A stretch of DNA of 64,000 nucleotides from Campylobacter concisus (GTDB taxonomy: Bacteria > Campylobacterota > Campylobacteria > Campylobacterales > Campylobacteraceae). This document shows positions 32,904 to 42,730 of this stretch, one piece after another. The stretch covers positions 248,001 through 312,000 of the forward strand of contig NZ_LVLC01000001.1 of NCBI RefSeq assembly GCF_002092855.1. The letters are read 5' to 3'. The notes beneath the pieces were generated by a model. The model saw only the letters and a list, made by a program, of their open reading frames with translations, was not told where the DNA came from and made no database searches. Every line of letters begins with the position of its first letter. The stretch's first letter is position 1. Made by a program: the position numbers and the translations under genes.

Positions 32904-32906
32904 TTA

Positions 32907-33629
32907 TCAGTTGTCTTCTTCGAAAAGTTTTTCGTAGTGAGCGTCGTAGTTGTTGATGTGCTCGCTATTTAGCTTCCAAAACACAGTGTCTATGTCGCTA
33001 ACTCTTGTATAAAATGGTAGCTGATAGTACTCAACCTCGCCACTTTTAAATTCTTTTAGCACTTTAAAGCTTTGGCAATCAGCAAAAACGCTTCTGCCAT
33101 CCATCGCTACGAAAATTAGACCAGCTGCACTTTGAGCACACATTTTTCTAAAGTCATCTCTGCTTGGATTTGGCTTGTATTCGTAGCTTAGATATGCTCC
33201 TATAATATCTGGGTGGATAAATATCATATTTGGAAACGCAGATGTGATCTCTTCATAAATTTCTTTATTTGGCACGATGATTAATGAGCGGTTATAAAGA
33301 TAGTTTAGCACGACCATATCGCCATTTGCAGGTGCAATGCCTGGAAGTGGGAGCGCCTTTTGCTCAAGCAGATCAAACACCTCAAATCTAATCTTAGCAA
33401 AGCCAGAATTTTTTGAGATAACACTAACTCTTGCGATGATAGAGCTATCAGTATCAAATTTATGAAGTACAACGCCGCTTGAGCCGATTAAAATTTCTGG
33501 ACTATCAACTATCGTCGCTGTGCCATCACTATCGACACTAATTATAGGAGTTCTATACTCATTTAAAGAAAAATCGGCCCCAAAAGCAAAGCCAAAAACT
33601 AGCGATAAAATCACAAATATACGTTTCAA
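32907..33629 (-). CDS. Exported protein with PgbA-type (plasminogen-binding) N-terminal domain
   Basis: A 240-residue protein with a signal peptide (residues 1-17, ending FAFGA) and a region like the N-terminal domain of Helicobacter pylori PgbA/PgbB: ITSAFPNMIFIHPDIIGAYL preceded by NGDMVVLNYLYNRSLIIVPN. H. pylori PgbA/B bind plasminogen through C-terminal lysines; this protein ends in Asp-Asn and lacks such a lysine tail, so plasminogen binding is doubtful. A conserved envelope role is more likely. The family call is from memory of the motif pattern and is moderate. Confidence 0.7.
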   Translation of the reverse strand: MKRIFVILSLVFGFAFGADFSLNEYRTPIISVDSDGTATIVDSPEILIGSSGVVLHKFDTDSSIIARVSVISKNSGFAKIRFEVFDLLEQKALPLPGIAPANGDMVVLNYLYNRSLIIVPNKEIYEEITSAFPNMIFIHPDIIGAYLSYEYKPNPSRDDFRKMCAQSAAGLIFVAMDGRSVFADCQSFKVLKEFKSGEVEYYQLPFYTRVSDIDTVFWKLNSEHINNYDAHYEKLFEEDN

Positions 33630-33742
33630 AAATATCTCCTAAGTTTAAATTTTTAGAGCGATTATAGCCTAAAATGCTTTATCTTTTGCAAAATTAAAGC
33701 AAGTTTTAGTTAAAATCCCACCAGCTTTTTAAAAGGACATTA

Positions 33743-34912
33743 ATGCCTCGTATTTTTATAATTTTTGCAATATTATCTATAAATTTATACGCTATAAAGC
33801 CAAGTGTCGACGAGCTTAGCTGGCCAAATGGAAGTAACTTCTTAAATTTCTTAGAGACAAATAAAATCCCACTTTCACTTTACTATAACTTAGCAACCGA
33901 AGATCAAGAACTAACAGAAGAGATCATCGCTGGCACAAAGTATCAAATTTATAAAGACGACAACGGCAATACCAAACAAGTGCTAATCCCTGTTAGTGAC
34001 GAGCTTCAAATGCATATTTTTAGAGATGATAATGATAAATTTAAGCTCGAATTTCTTCCCATCTCTTATCAAAGCGAAGATAAATTTTTAGCCTTAAAGG
34101 TGGACAAATCAGTCTCAGAAGACATTTTTGACTACACTGGCTCTGGCACATTAGCTCTTGGCTTTAAGGAAATTTTTAAAGGAAGTGGCATTGATTTTAA
34201 AAAGATAAATAAAGGCGATACGATCGCTATCGTTTATAATCAAAAAATACGCATGGGCCGCTCTTTTGGAACTCCAGAAATTTATGCTGCGATGATAGAA
34301 ACAAAAAATAAACGATATGTTATGTATAAATTTGAAGACAAATTTTATGATAAAAATGGTAAGAAAAATGATAAATTTTTACTAGTTCGCCCTCTTGCAA
34401 ACGCTAGAATCACATCAGCTTTTACCCTAAAAAGATGGCACCCTATTTTACAAAGATATAGAGCGCACCTTGGCGTTGACTACGGTGCTCCAAAAGGAAC
34501 ACCAATCAAAGCCGCAGGCGATGGCACGATTAAATTTGTCGGACAAAAAAGTGGATATGGCAGAACCGTCATCATCTCTCACGCTGGTGGCTATGAGACA
34601 CTTTATGCTCACCTAAATGGCTTTGCTAAAGGCATAAAAGGTGGTTTAAAAGTCAAGCAAGGCACGCTTATAGCTTACGTTGGCACAAGCGGTATGAGCA
34701 CAGGACCACACCTTCATTTTGGTCTTTATAGAGACAATAAACCTATCAATCCAGAAAGTGCAATAAAGGTTGTTAAAAGCCTAGAAGACAAGAAAGAATC
34801 AGCTAAATTTAAAGCAGTTGTTAGTAAAAATGACGAGCTAATAAAAAATGCTTTAAGTAATGAAAAAGAGTATCACAAAGTGGAATTTTTCCCTAACGTA
34901 ATAGAATTTTAA
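33743..34912 (+). CDS. M23-family peptidoglycan endopeptidase (Csd3/Pgp3-like)
   Basis: A 389-residue periplasmic metallopeptidase. The signal peptide is 1-17. The N-terminal region (20-210) is the inhibitory/OB-like part found in H. pylori Csd3 (HdpA). The LytM domain has the zinc ligands His242-x3-Asp246 (AHLGVDYG), His290 (YAHLNG) and His323-x-His325 (GPHLHFG). Csd3/Pgp3 proteins trim crosslinks and control helical cell shape in Helicobacter and Campylobacter; the same role is inferred here. It is followed after nine bases by mgtE, which starts in its transcript. Confidence 0.88.
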   Translation: MPRIFIIFAILSINLYAIKPSVDELSWPNGSNFLNFLETNKIPLSLYYNLATEDQELTEEIIAGTKYQIYKDDNGNTKQVLIPVSDELQMHIFRDDNDKFKLEFLPISYQSEDKFLALKVDKSVSEDIFDYTGSGTLALGFKEIFKGSGIDFKKINKGDTIAIVYNQKIRMGRSFGTPEIYAAMIETKNKRYVMYKFEDKFYDKNGKKNDKFLLVRPLANARITSAFTLKRWHPILQRYRAHLGVDYGAPKGTPIKAAGDGTIKFVGQKSGYGRTVIISHAGGYETLYAHLNGFAKGIKGGLKVKQGTLIAYVGTSGMSTGPHLHFGLYRDNKPINPESAIKVVKSLEDKKESAKFKAVVSKNDELIKNALSNEKEYHKVEFFPNVIEF

Positions 34913-34921
34913 AGGTAAAAC

Positions 34922-36289
34922 TTGAGCCAAGAACTAGAAGAAGCAAAAGAGCTGATAGACCAGCATTTAGATGAAAATTTAGAAGATAATGAACTCTCAC
35001 CTTATGAGCTAGCCCAACACCTAAAAACACTTAAAAAGCATGACGAAGAGCTTTTTGCTCAGTATCTTGAGAAGCTAGATCCTGAAATTTTAGGTGATGT
35101 TGCTATCGAGCTACCTGATCACATGCTAAAAGACGTGATCGACACACTACCAGCCGAAAAGATAGTAGAGGCGCTTGAAGAGCTAGAGAGTGATGATGCG
35201 ACTGACTTGCTTCAATATATCGAGGATATTGACGAGGATAAAGCTAGAGAGCTCTTTAATGAGCTTGATAGAGAAAACCAAAATGAAATTTTAAGACTTA
35301 GAAGTTACGAAGAAGATAGAGCCGGTGCTCACATGCAAACAGAGCTTTTCTCGGCTCACCTTGAAGAAAAGCTTGGCAGTGCAGTAGCAAGGCTTAGACG
35401 AGAAAAGCAAGAAGGCAAGCTAGAAAATATCTCGCAGCTTTTTATTATCGATAAAAATGGCGTTTTACAATACGCTATCCCGCTTGAAGATCTTATACTT
35501 TTTGATTTTACAAAGACGCTAAAGCAAAATATCGAGTCAGCACAGATCGATCATTACAAGCCACATGTTGCAAATGATATGGACCTTATGCAAAATGTCG
35601 CTGATATGTTTCAAGAGTACGATCTAAACGTTATTGCAGTTACTAGTAGTACTGGGATTTTACTTGGTCGTATCACATCTGATGACATCCACGACTACAT
35701 TCAAGAGAGTGCAACTGAGCAAATTTATAACCTAGCCGGCGTTGATGACGAGTCAGAAGAGGATGATACGCTATTTAAAGCGGGTCGTGGTCGTGCGGTT
35801 TGGCTTGGTGTAAATTTGCTAACAGCTCTTTTTAGCTCGTCTATAATCGGACTTTTTGACGAGACAATCGCAGCCTACGTCGCTCTTGCTGTTTTAATGC
35901 CAATAGTTGCGTCAATGGGTGGGAATACCGGCACGCAAGCGCTTGCCGTTACGGTTCGCCGTCTGGCACTTGGTGAGATCGAGTTTAAAGATGCCAAAAA
36001 TGTCCTAAAACGTGAGGTTAGTATTTCACTCATAAATGGACTAATCTTTGGTGTGGTAATGGGCATAATCGCCTCTGTTTGGTTTGACAAAGGTATGCTT
36101 GGCGTTGTTATCGGGCTTAGCATGGTTACGAATTTATTTTTTGCTGGCTTTTTTGGCACGATCATACCTTTGACGCTAAGGCGCTTCAACATAGATCCTG
36201 CAGTCGGCTCAGCCGTCATTCTTACTACTTTTACTGATGCGATAGGATTTTTTAGCTTTTTAGGACTTGCAAAATGGATACTACTATAA
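34922..36289 (+). CDS. mgtE: Magnesium transporter MgtE
   Basis: A 455-residue Mg2+ channel/transporter. The N-terminal superhelical domain (1-130) is rich in acidic residues, two CBS domains follow (about 130-260) and five membrane spans lie at about 280-455, with the pore motif MPIVASMGGNTGTQAL near residue 325. Mg2+ binding between the CBS and N domains closes the pore in characterised members. It starts with TTG at 34922 after AGGTAAA. The final 16 bp overlap the Nudix gene. Confidence 0.93.
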   Translation: MSQELEEAKELIDQHLDENLEDNELSPYELAQHLKTLKKHDEELFAQYLEKLDPEILGDVAIELPDHMLKDVIDTLPAEKIVEALEELESDDATDLLQYIEDIDEDKARELFNELDRENQNEILRLRSYEEDRAGAHMQTELFSAHLEEKLGSAVARLRREKQEGKLENISQLFIIDKNGVLQYAIPLEDLILFDFTKTLKQNIESAQIDHYKPHVANDMDLMQNVADMFQEYDLNVIAVTSSTGILLGRITSDDIHDYIQESATEQIYNLAGVDDESEEDDTLFKAGRGRAVWLGVNLLTALFSSSIIGLFDETIAAYVALAVLMPIVASMGGNTGTQALAVTVRRLALGEIEFKDAKNVLKREVSISLINGLIFGVVMGIIASVWFDKGMLGVVIGLSMVTNLFFAGFFGTIIPLTLRRFNIDPAVGSAVILTTFTDAIGFFSFLGLAKWILL

Positions 36290-36858
36290 CTAATTTAGAA
36301 ATTCTGCCTCTTGGTGAGTCAAAATATCTAAAGCCATTTAAGATGAAATTTATGCAAAATGGTGTCCAAAGAGATTGGGACTGCGTAAAAGTGATGAATA
36401 GCGTTAGTATTTTTTTATATCACGAGCAAAAAGATGCCTTTTTGTTCGTAAAGCAGTTTCGCCCGGCTGTTTGGTACTCACAAGAAAAAGAAGGCATCAA
36501 AACAAATGAGCAAGGCTTTACTTACGAGCTTTGCGCAGGACTTATGGATAAAGGACTAAGCGAAGAGCAAACAGCTAGAGAAGAAGCGATCGAAGAAGTG
36601 GGCTATGAGCTAAAAGAGATAGAGCGTATCACGATGACATACGGTGCTTTTGGCTTTGGAGGCAACATGCAAACTATGTTTTACGCAAAGATCGATGAGA
36701 GCATGAAGGTAAATTCTGGCGGTGGCGTCGATGGCGAAGATATCGAGCTTGTTTTCATAAAACGAGAAGATATGATGAAATTTGCCTTCGACGAGAGCAA
36801 AGTCAAGGGTTTTGGGCTCATCTTTGCTTATTTGTGGTGGGAGAAATTTAAAAGCTAA
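36274..36858 (+). CDS. Nudix hydrolase (ADP-ribose pyrophosphatase-like)
   Basis: A 194-residue Nudix protein. The signature box GLMDKGLSEEQTAREEAIEEVGYEL (about 88-112) has the invariant Gly, the REAIEEVG-type metal-binding Glu cluster and the final Gly. The upstream VKQFRPAVWY stretch is typical of NudF-like nucleoside-diphosphate-sugar hydrolases. It starts inside mgtE, so the two are co-translated. The substrate is inferred, ADP-ribose or a nucleotide sugar. Confidence 0.88.
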   Translation: MDTTITNLEILPLGESKYLKPFKMKFMQNGVQRDWDCVKVMNSVSIFLYHEQKDAFLFVKQFRPAVWYSQEKEGIKTNEQGFTYELCAGLMDKGLSEEQTAREEAIEEVGYELKEIERITMTYGAFGFGGNMQTMFYAKIDESMKVNSGGGVDGEDIELVFIKREDMMKFAFDESKVKGFGLIFAYLWWEKFKS

Positions 36859-36935
36859 AACGATATCTTTTTAATAAGCGCAAAAACAACGACTGCCACT
36901 AAAAAGATACCAACTAATATCACATAATCAGACAT
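36855..36935 (-). CDS. Very small single-span membrane protein (26 aa)
   Basis: The minus strand encodes MSDYVILVGIFLVAVVVF followed by ALIKKISF, with AAAGGC eight bases before the ATG at 36935. It has a short polar N-terminus, one hydrophobic helix (about 5-20) and a basic tail, a common design for tiny regulatory membrane proteins. It converges with the Nudix gene and overlaps its last four bases. Coding is supported by the ribosome-binding site and composition only. Confidence 0.5.
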   Translation of the reverse strand: MSDYVILVGIFLVAVVVFALIKKISF

Positions 36936-37048
36936 AACAAGCCTTTAAATTTAAGTTTTGGCTTATTGTAACCAAAATTTTAAATAAAGTAAGAACTTTA
37001 TAACCGCACATATCGTAAAATAACTCAAAAACGCACAAGGAGAAGATG

Positions 37049-39142
37049 ATGAGCGAAAATGAAACTCTTTTTATAAACCGAGAATTAAGCTGGCTACGCT
37101 TTAATTCAAGGGTGCTCGCTCAGTGTGAAAAGGAAATTCCTTTACTTGAAAAGCTAAAATTTATAGCCATTTATATGACAAATCTAGACGAGTTTTATAT
37201 GATCAGAGTCGCTGGCTTAAAGCAGCTTTTTGCAGCTGGAGCTACTACAAGCAGTGGCGATGGTATGAGCCCACTTGATCAGCTAAGAGAGATTAGAAAA
37301 TATTTACAAAATGAGCAAAATTTAGTAGAAGATCACTATAAAAAAACAGTAAATACTCTTAGTAAAGAGGGACTTTTTATAAAAAATTATGACGAGCTTG
37401 ATGATAGCTTGAAGCAAAAGTGCGACGAATACTTTTTCTCAAATATCTTGCCAGTCATCGTGCCTATCGCTGTCGATGCGACTCACCCGTTTCCGCACTT
37501 AAACAACCTTAGCTTCTCGCTTGCAGTTAAGCTTGCTGACATTGAGCATCCTGAAATTTTAAAATACGGCATGATAAGAATTTCAAGAGTCTTGCCACGT
37601 TTTACACAGCCAAGCAGCAATGTTTTTGTACCGATTGAAACGATCGTACATCGCCACGCAGAAGAAATTTTTCCAGGGTATAAGCTACTTAGCTCGGCTG
37701 CTTTTAGAGTGACAAGAAACGCTGATATCGTCATCGAAGAAGAAGAAGCGGATGATTTTATGATGATACTTGAGCAAGGGCTAAAGCTTCGCAGAAAAGG
37801 GGCTTTTGTTCGTATGCAAATCGATAAAAACGTAGATACTGACATCTTGGACTTCTTAAATTTTCATATGAAAATTTTTCATAAAGATGTCTATTTTTCA
37901 AGCATTCCGCTCACTCTTAGCTCACTTTGGGAGATAGCTGGAAGCAAAAATTTTACCCACCTGGCAAATGCACCTTATGTTCCAAAAACGCTACCACCAT
38001 TTGGCAATGGCATATCTGTATTTGACGCCATAGATAAAGAAGATGTGCTCTTAGTGCATCCATTTGAGAGTTTTGATCCAGTTGTAAGCTTTATAAAAGA
38101 AGCTAGTAAAGATCCAAAAGTCATATCTATTCGAATGACACTTTATAGAGTCGATAAAAGCTCACCAATAATTCAAAGTCTAATAGACGCCGCAAGTGAC
38201 GGCAAGCAAGTAACCGTGATGGTTGAGCTAAAGGCAAGGTTTGATGAGGAAAACAACCTGCACTGGGCAAAGGCGCTTGAAGACGCAGGCGCGCACGTGA
38301 TATATGGCATCACAGGCTTTAAGGTGCATGCAAAAGTTAGCCAGGTCATCCGCCAAATCGGCGATAAGCTTAAATTTTATATGCACTTTGGTACAGGCAA
38401 CTATAACGGCAGTTCAGCTAAAATTTACACCGATGTGAGCCTATTTACAAGTAAAGAAGAATTTAGCCAAGATACGACTTCGTTTTTTCACATCCTCTCA
38501 GGATATAATAAAAATCGCCGTCTAAACGCTCTTAGCATGTCGCCTTTTCAGATAAAAGAGCGCATCATCGAAAAGATAAGAGTAGAAGCAAGCAAAGGCA
38601 GCGAGGGTAGGATCATTGCCAAAATGAATGCGCTAATCGACGAAGATGTGATAAATGAGCTTAGCCGCGCATCAACCGCAGGTGTGAAGATCGATCTCAT
38701 AGTTCGTGGTGTGTGCGGACTCAGGCCTGGCATAAAAGGCAAAAGCGAAAATATAAAAGTTCGCTCAATAATTGGCAAATACTTAGAGCACGCTAGAATT
38801 TTATATTTTAAACATGCTCAGCCAAAAATTTATATCTCAAGTGCTGACTGGATGCCAAGAAATTTAGAGCGTCGCTTGGAGCTTATGACGCCTATTTTTG
38901 AGCCAAGACTTCAAGAGAGACTACTTGAAATTTTAGAGCTTCAGCTAAGCGATAACGACCTAGCTTTTGAGCTACAAAATAGCGGCGAATACGTAAAAGT
39001 AGCAAGAAGTGAAAATGAAAAAGTAATATCTTGCCACGAAGTTTTGGAAAATTATATATCTAAAATTTACAAATCCGTAAAAAAAGATACAGATAAAGCA
39101 AAAGCCGATATGCTCGCAAGCAAGCTCTTAAAAGAGAGCTAA
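37049..39142 (+). CDS. ppk: Polyphosphate kinase 1
   Basis: PPK1 makes inorganic polyphosphate reversibly from ATP. About 697 residues with the N, H and two C domains. The autophosphorylated His is at about 427 ([10 protein letters not shown]) and the second active-site His at about 589 ([10 protein letters not shown]), matching E. coli His435 and His592. The start is the second of two adjacent ATGs (37046 and 37049), which is six bases from AAGGAG. In C. jejuni ppk1 supports stress survival and virulence; the same is likely here. The gene is single, with its own terminator. Confidence 0.95.
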   Translation: MSENETLFINRELSWLRFNSRVLAQCEKEIPLLEKLKFIAIYMTNLDEFYMIRVAGLKQLFAAGATTSSGDGMSPLDQLREIRKYLQNEQNLVEDHYKKTVNTLSKEGLFIKNYDELDDSLKQKCDEYFFSNILPVIVPIAVDATHPFPHLNNLSFSLAVKLADIEHPEILKYGMIRISRVLPRFTQPSSNVFVPIETIVHRHAEEIFPGYKLLSSAAFRVTRNADIVIEEEEADDFMMILEQGLKLRRKGAFVRMQIDKNVDTDILDFLNFHMKIFHKDVYFSSIPLTLSSLWEIAGSKNFTHLANAPYVPKTLPPFGNGISVFDAIDKEDVLLVHPFESFDPVVSFIKEASKDPKVISIRMTLYRVDKSSPIIQSLIDAASDGKQVTVMVELKARFDEENNLHWAKALEDAGAHVIYGITGFKVHAKVSQVIRQIGDKLKFYMHFGTGNYNGSSAKIYTDVSLFTSKEEFSQDTTSFFHILSGYNKNRRLNALSMSPFQIKERIIEKIRVEASKGSEGRIIAKMNALIDEDVINELSRASTAGVKIDLIVRGVCGLRPGIKGKSENIKVRSIIGKYLEHARILYFKHAQPKIYISSADWMPRNLERRLELMTPIFEPRLQERLLEILELQLSDNDLAFELQNSGEYVKVARSENEKVISCHEVLENYISKIYKSVKKDTDKAKADMLASKLLKES

Positions 39143-39152
39143 AAATAAATTA

Positions 39153-39184
39153 AGCTTTTAGACCTAGTCTAAAAGCTATTTTTT
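39153..39184 (+). terminator. Terminator of ppk
   Basis: AGCTTTTAGAC-cta-GTCTAAAAGCT (39153-39177), an 11-bp perfect stem followed by ATTTTTT. Confidence 0.9.
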
Positions 39185-39286
39185 AATCAGCATAAAAACA
39201 CTAGCATTTGATTAAGCAAGTCTTATTAAAAATTTTAAATCCGCAGCAAAAAGTAAAATTTATAAATTTACTTGAGCACTTTAAAG

Positions 39287-41095
39287 CTAACCAAATATTT
39301 CAAATTTTTTAAATAATTCTGGGTCATCTTTTACTATACCGCGCTTAACTAGATCAGCAACTACTTCGCGGTCACAATCCGTTTGTAACGGCCAGCCACG
39401 CGTATATCCCTCTAGCTCGTCCTTGCTCGTCGCATCTACGCAGAAATTTTCACCATCTATGAAAATATCACGCAAAGCATCGATATTATTTGTCACACGC
39501 CAAAGTAGCATATATGGGTTTTCAAGGTGATTTTGCATATCTACAACGATAAGGAGTTTGAAAAATTCTCTAAATGTCAAAAGCTTGTCAAAAAGCTCTT
39601 TTACCACACAATCTTTTTCAAATTTCACCACACAAATAGGTGTTTTAGTATCCGATTTAAACTGCTTAAGCTCTTTTACATTTGGCGCTATACTTTGAAA
39701 CTTAGCCAAAAGCTCGCTGTCGCTTAAAACCATAGGGTTAAATTTACAAAAATCCTGCGTCGCATCTACGCCGAGTTTGCCACCAAAACACGAGTTTGGG
39801 CTGGCGTGATCGAGCTGGTCGCACACACCTTGGCTTATTAGCACACTCTGACTACCAAAATAATTTAAAACAAAGCTAGTAAATTCATCATAGTCTTTAA
39901 GCTCAGGCGCATCGGCTCCAACAAAAATGGCATGTTTTACAAAGCTCATCTGCCCAACGCCCCAAAATGCGTGCATGGCCTGCTTTGCATGAGCTGGATA
40001 GAGCGTATTTATCTTGGCTAAGATTAGGTTGTGAAAAACGCCATTTTCAGGCATATTGTAGTCCAGTAGTTCAGGCACGGTCGTTCGCAAAAGTGGCAAA
40101 AAAACCCGCTCAGTCGCCCAGCCCATATATTTATCCTCAAGTGGCGGCTTTCCAACCACAGTCGCGTGAAATACCGGCTCATGCTTGCTAGTTATCGCCG
40201 TTACATCCATCACTGGAAAAGGCTCGATAGGCGTATAAAAGCCGGTATGATCGCCAAATGGCCCCTCAAGCTCGCACTTAGTCGTATCCACAAAGCCCTC
40301 TATCACGTAGTCTGCATCGTGCGGGACGTAAATTTCATTCGTTAAGGATTTTACAAGTTTGGCTGGCTCTTTGCGGATAAAACCATAAAGCAAAAGTTCA
40401 AAAATCCCCTTTGGAAGCGGTGCTTGCCCACACCAGATGTAGAGTGGATCGCCGCCAATGGCTACAGAGACTGGCATCTTTTTGCCTGCACGCTTGTACT
40501 CGTGAAAGAAATTTGCGCCGTCTTTGTGGATCTGCCAGTGCATGCCAAGGCGATTTTTGTCATAAATTTGCAGTCTATACATGCCTAAATTTTGCAAATT
40601 TCCATCCAAGCTTTGCGTATAGACCTGTCCCATCGTAATAAAAGCACCGCCATCATGCGGCCATGTCTTTAGCGCAGGTAGGCTCAAAAGGTCAGCCTCT
40701 TCGCCTATAAATTTTACTTGCTGGCACTCGCCCTCACCTTTTAATCTCTTAGTGAAAATTTTTCTCATATTAAAAAGATAGGTTAAAAAATCAAGCTTTT
40801 CTTTGAAATTTTCAGGTTTTTTGGGCTTTAAAAGCTTTTCTATCTCGGCTGCGATCTCATCAGGCTGCACGCCAAATATCAGCTCAAGTGCGTGTTTTGA
40901 GCCATAAATATTTGTAAGCACTGGGGCAAATTTACGCCCAGTTTTTTTGCAAACTGGGTTTTTAAAAAGTAGCGCTTGCGAACCCTCGCGCTTGACCTCG
41001 ATATAGCTTGTGTGCGCGATCTCAAGATCAATATCTGCTGGCTCGTCGATGACGCGAAGTAGATTATTTTCTTTTAAAAGCTTGATGTAGTCCAT
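39287..41095 (-). CDS. UbiD-family decarboxylase, probably menaquinone biosynthesis
   Basis: A 602-residue prenylated-FMN-dependent decarboxylase. UbiD-type motifs include KTWPHDGGAFITMGQVYTQ, RLQIYDKNRLGMHWQIH, the EGPFGDHTGFY active-site segment and YTRGWPLQTDCDREV at the C-terminus. Epsilonproteobacteria use the futalosine menaquinone route, in which a UbiD-like enzyme removes a carboxyl group from 1,4-dihydroxy-6-naphthoate, so that function is likely although the gene is often called ubiD. The start is ATG 41095 after AAAAAGGCG; an earlier in-frame codon at 41155 has no ribosome-binding site. It is last in the haem/quinone cluster. Confidence 0.88.
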   Translation of the reverse strand: MDYIKLLKENNLLRVIDEPADIDLEIAHTSYIEVKREGSQALLFKNPVCKKTGRKFAPVLTNIYGSKHALELIFGVQPDEIAAEIEKLLKPKKPENFKEKLDFLTYLFNMRKIFTKRLKGEGECQQVKFIGEEADLLSLPALKTWPHDGGAFITMGQVYTQSLDGNLQNLGMYRLQIYDKNRLGMHWQIHKDGANFFHEYKRAGKKMPVSVAIGGDPLYIWCGQAPLPKGIFELLLYGFIRKEPAKLVKSLTNEIYVPHDADYVIEGFVDTTKCELEGPFGDHTGFYTPIEPFPVMDVTAITSKHEPVFHATVVGKPPLEDKYMGWATERVFLPLLRTTVPELLDYNMPENGVFHNLILAKINTLYPAHAKQAMHAFWGVGQMSFVKHAIFVGADAPELKDYDEFTSFVLNYFGSQSVLISQGVCDQLDHASPNSCFGGKLGVDATQDFCKFNPMVLSDSELLAKFQSIAPNVKELKQFKSDTKTPICVVKFEKDCVVKELFDKLLTFREFFKLLIVVDMQNHLENPYMLLWRVTNNIDALRDIFIDGENFCVDATSKDELEGYTRGWPLQTDCDREVVADLVKRGIVKDDPELFKKFEIFG

Positions 41096-41424
41096 ATGTC
41101 GCCTTTTTGATTTTTGGGCGATTTTAGCCAAAAATAGCTGAAAAAGGCGAAGCAAAGCGGATGGCTATTATTTACCGCACGCACCGATAGCTATCAGAGT
41201 ATCAATCGCTGTTTTGGACGCAGTCTTTACGATGTTGCTCGCCGTTTAAATAGACGCAAGCACTAAGTTATACTCCATTGTCATAACGTCCGCAAACTTG
41301 CGCTCAACACACAGCCGCACATGGCCGGCATACTTACGTCTTTTCAAAGTAATTCATTGCAAATTTTTTGTTAGGTTAAACACTGATGCCATCGTAGTTT
41401 TGAAAACGGCAGTAATTTTTTTAA
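41096..41424. other. 329-bp gap upstream of ubiD-like gene, no intact gene seen
   Basis: No reading frame with a credible start and ribosome-binding site is present. The stretch 41150-41340 is clearly richer in G+C than other gaps in the window. On the minus strand it reads in pieces such as ERKFADVMTMEYNLVLASI, then a stop, then TASNIVKTASKTAIDTLIAIG, which looks like a decayed coding sequence but matches nothing I recognise. A small AGTAATT/AATTACT hairpin (41411-41429) overlaps the stop codon of the Imm10-like gene. Confidence 0.45.
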
Positions 41425-41790
41425 TTACTTCGATATGCTACATTTTAGTAGTTCGCCAAATATCTCTTTGCAGTATTTCATAAAGCGCTCATTAAGCTTT
41501 ACACCCTCGACATCTACGCAAATAAGACTATCTTGCACCTCAAAAATGATACTCTTATCAGTGATCTTCACCCGATTGCAAGCGTTGTAGCAAATGTCGC
41601 CATTGCACTCGGCGTATAGGCCGTTTATCTCGGCGTTTTCGTCGTCGCCCTTTTTTAGTTTGATCGGTCTTTGAAAGATTATGTAGTTTTTGTAGTCATA
41701 TTTGTCGTCTGCAAGACCGATCATATAGTAGTTGTCTTTGCTATTTTTTGTAGCACTTATGGCTTTTGCTTTAAAATTTAGCAAAAACAC
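41425..41790 (-). CDS. Imm10-like immunity-family protein (tentative)
   Basis: A 121-residue soluble protein starting at GTG 41790, two bases after the hemC stop. The pattern of an N-terminal NFKAKAISATKNSKDN strand, then YYMIGLADDKYDYKNYIIFQRP, resembles the Imm10 family of polymorphic-toxin immunity proteins, which often show a GLAD...YIIFQR-like core. Four Cys lie in the second half. No toxin gene is next to it, which makes it an orphan if the call is right. I give this family call from pattern memory only; hypothetical protein is the safe name. Confidence 0.5.
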   Translation of the reverse strand: MFLLNFKAKAISATKNSKDNYYMIGLADDKYDYKNYIIFQRPIKLKKGDDENAEINGLYAECNGDICYNACNRVKITDKSIIFEVQDSLICVDVEGVKLNERFMKYCKEIFGELLKCSISK

Positions 41791-41792
41791 GC

Positions 41793-42722
41793 TTACGCCA
41801 TCTCTTCAGCGCGCTTTAAAAGCTCTCTCGCCCCTTTTTCTATAAATTTATGCGCTAGCTCTTTGCCGATGCTTTGAAATTTATCTTTGCTAGTCTTTAA
41901 GCTATCTTTTATATACTCGCTTCCATCAGGCAGGCCAACGATCGCATCGATAGAAATTTCATCACCTTTTAGCCTTGCACTTATGCCTATTGGCACCTGG
42001 CAGCCACCCTCTAAAACGCTTACAAAATCACGCTCGATAGTCGTTTCTATAACTGCATTTTCGTCGTTTAGAAAAGAGATCTCATCTAAAATTTGCTTCT
42101 CATCTCTAGCCTCGACACCAAGAGCACCCTGACCCATCGCAGGTATCATCTCGTCAAAGCCAAATGTGTAGATATGTGCCACTTCAGCCTTGATATTTAA
42201 GCGATTTATGCCAGCCATCGCCAAAATGATCGCGTCAAATTCACCCTCTTTTAGCTTTCTAAGTCTAGTTTGCACATTTCCACGAAGCGAAATGATCTCA
42301 AGATCAGGCCTCATGATAAGTAGCTGCATCTTGCGGCGTAGGCTCGTTGTACCAACCTTTGCGCCGTGTGGCAAGTCGCTAAATTTAGCAAATTTCTCAC
42401 TTATCATCGCATCTCTTGTGTCCTCACGTGAGCAAATGGCAGCAAGTTTAAGTCCTTCTGGAAAGACTACAGGGACGTCTTTTAGGCTATGCACGGCGAT
42501 GTCAGTCTCGCCTTTTAGCATGCTATCTTCAAGCTCTTTTGTAAAAAGCCCTTTGCCACCGATCTTCGCAAGTGGCGTATCAAGGATCACGTCGCCCTTT
42601 GTCTTCATGCCAACAAGCTCAACTTTTATATCATTATGCTTTGATTCTATTCTAGCTTTGATATGCTCGCTTTGCCAAAGAGCTAAGATACTCTTTCTAG
42701 TTGCTATTTTTATCTCTTTCAT
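41793..42722 (-). CDS. hemC: Hydroxymethylbilane synthase (porphobilinogen deaminase)
   Basis: HemC joins four porphobilinogen units into hydroxymethylbilane for haem. About 309 residues with all family marks: IATRKSILALWQSEHIK, HSLKDVPVVFPEGL, Arg-rich TTSLRRKMQL, SLRGNVQTRL, and the cofactor-binding Cys241 in LEGGCQVPIG, which carries the dipyrromethane. The start is the second ATG at 42722, five bases from AGGAG. It belongs to the hemA-proS-fxsA-hemC-ubiD cluster known from C. jejuni. Confidence 0.95.
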   Translation of the reverse strand: MKEIKIATRKSILALWQSEHIKARIESKHNDIKVELVGMKTKGDVILDTPLAKIGGKGLFTKELEDSMLKGETDIAVHSLKDVPVVFPEGLKLAAICSREDTRDAMISEKFAKFSDLPHGAKVGTTSLRRKMQLLIMRPDLEIISLRGNVQTRLRKLKEGEFDAIILAMAGINRLNIKAEVAHIYTFGFDEMIPAMGQGALGVEARDEKQILDEISFLNDENAVIETTIERDFVSVLEGGCQVPIGISARLKGDEISIDAIVGLPDGSEYIKDSLKTSKDKFQSIGKELAHKFIEKGARELLKRAEEMA

Positions 42723-42730
42723 CATCTCTC

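Noticed and set aside
41298..41483. Plus-strand 61-codon ORF in the hemC-ubiD gap
   Set aside because: No ribosome-binding site, overlaps the Imm10-like gene, and has no protein-like composition.
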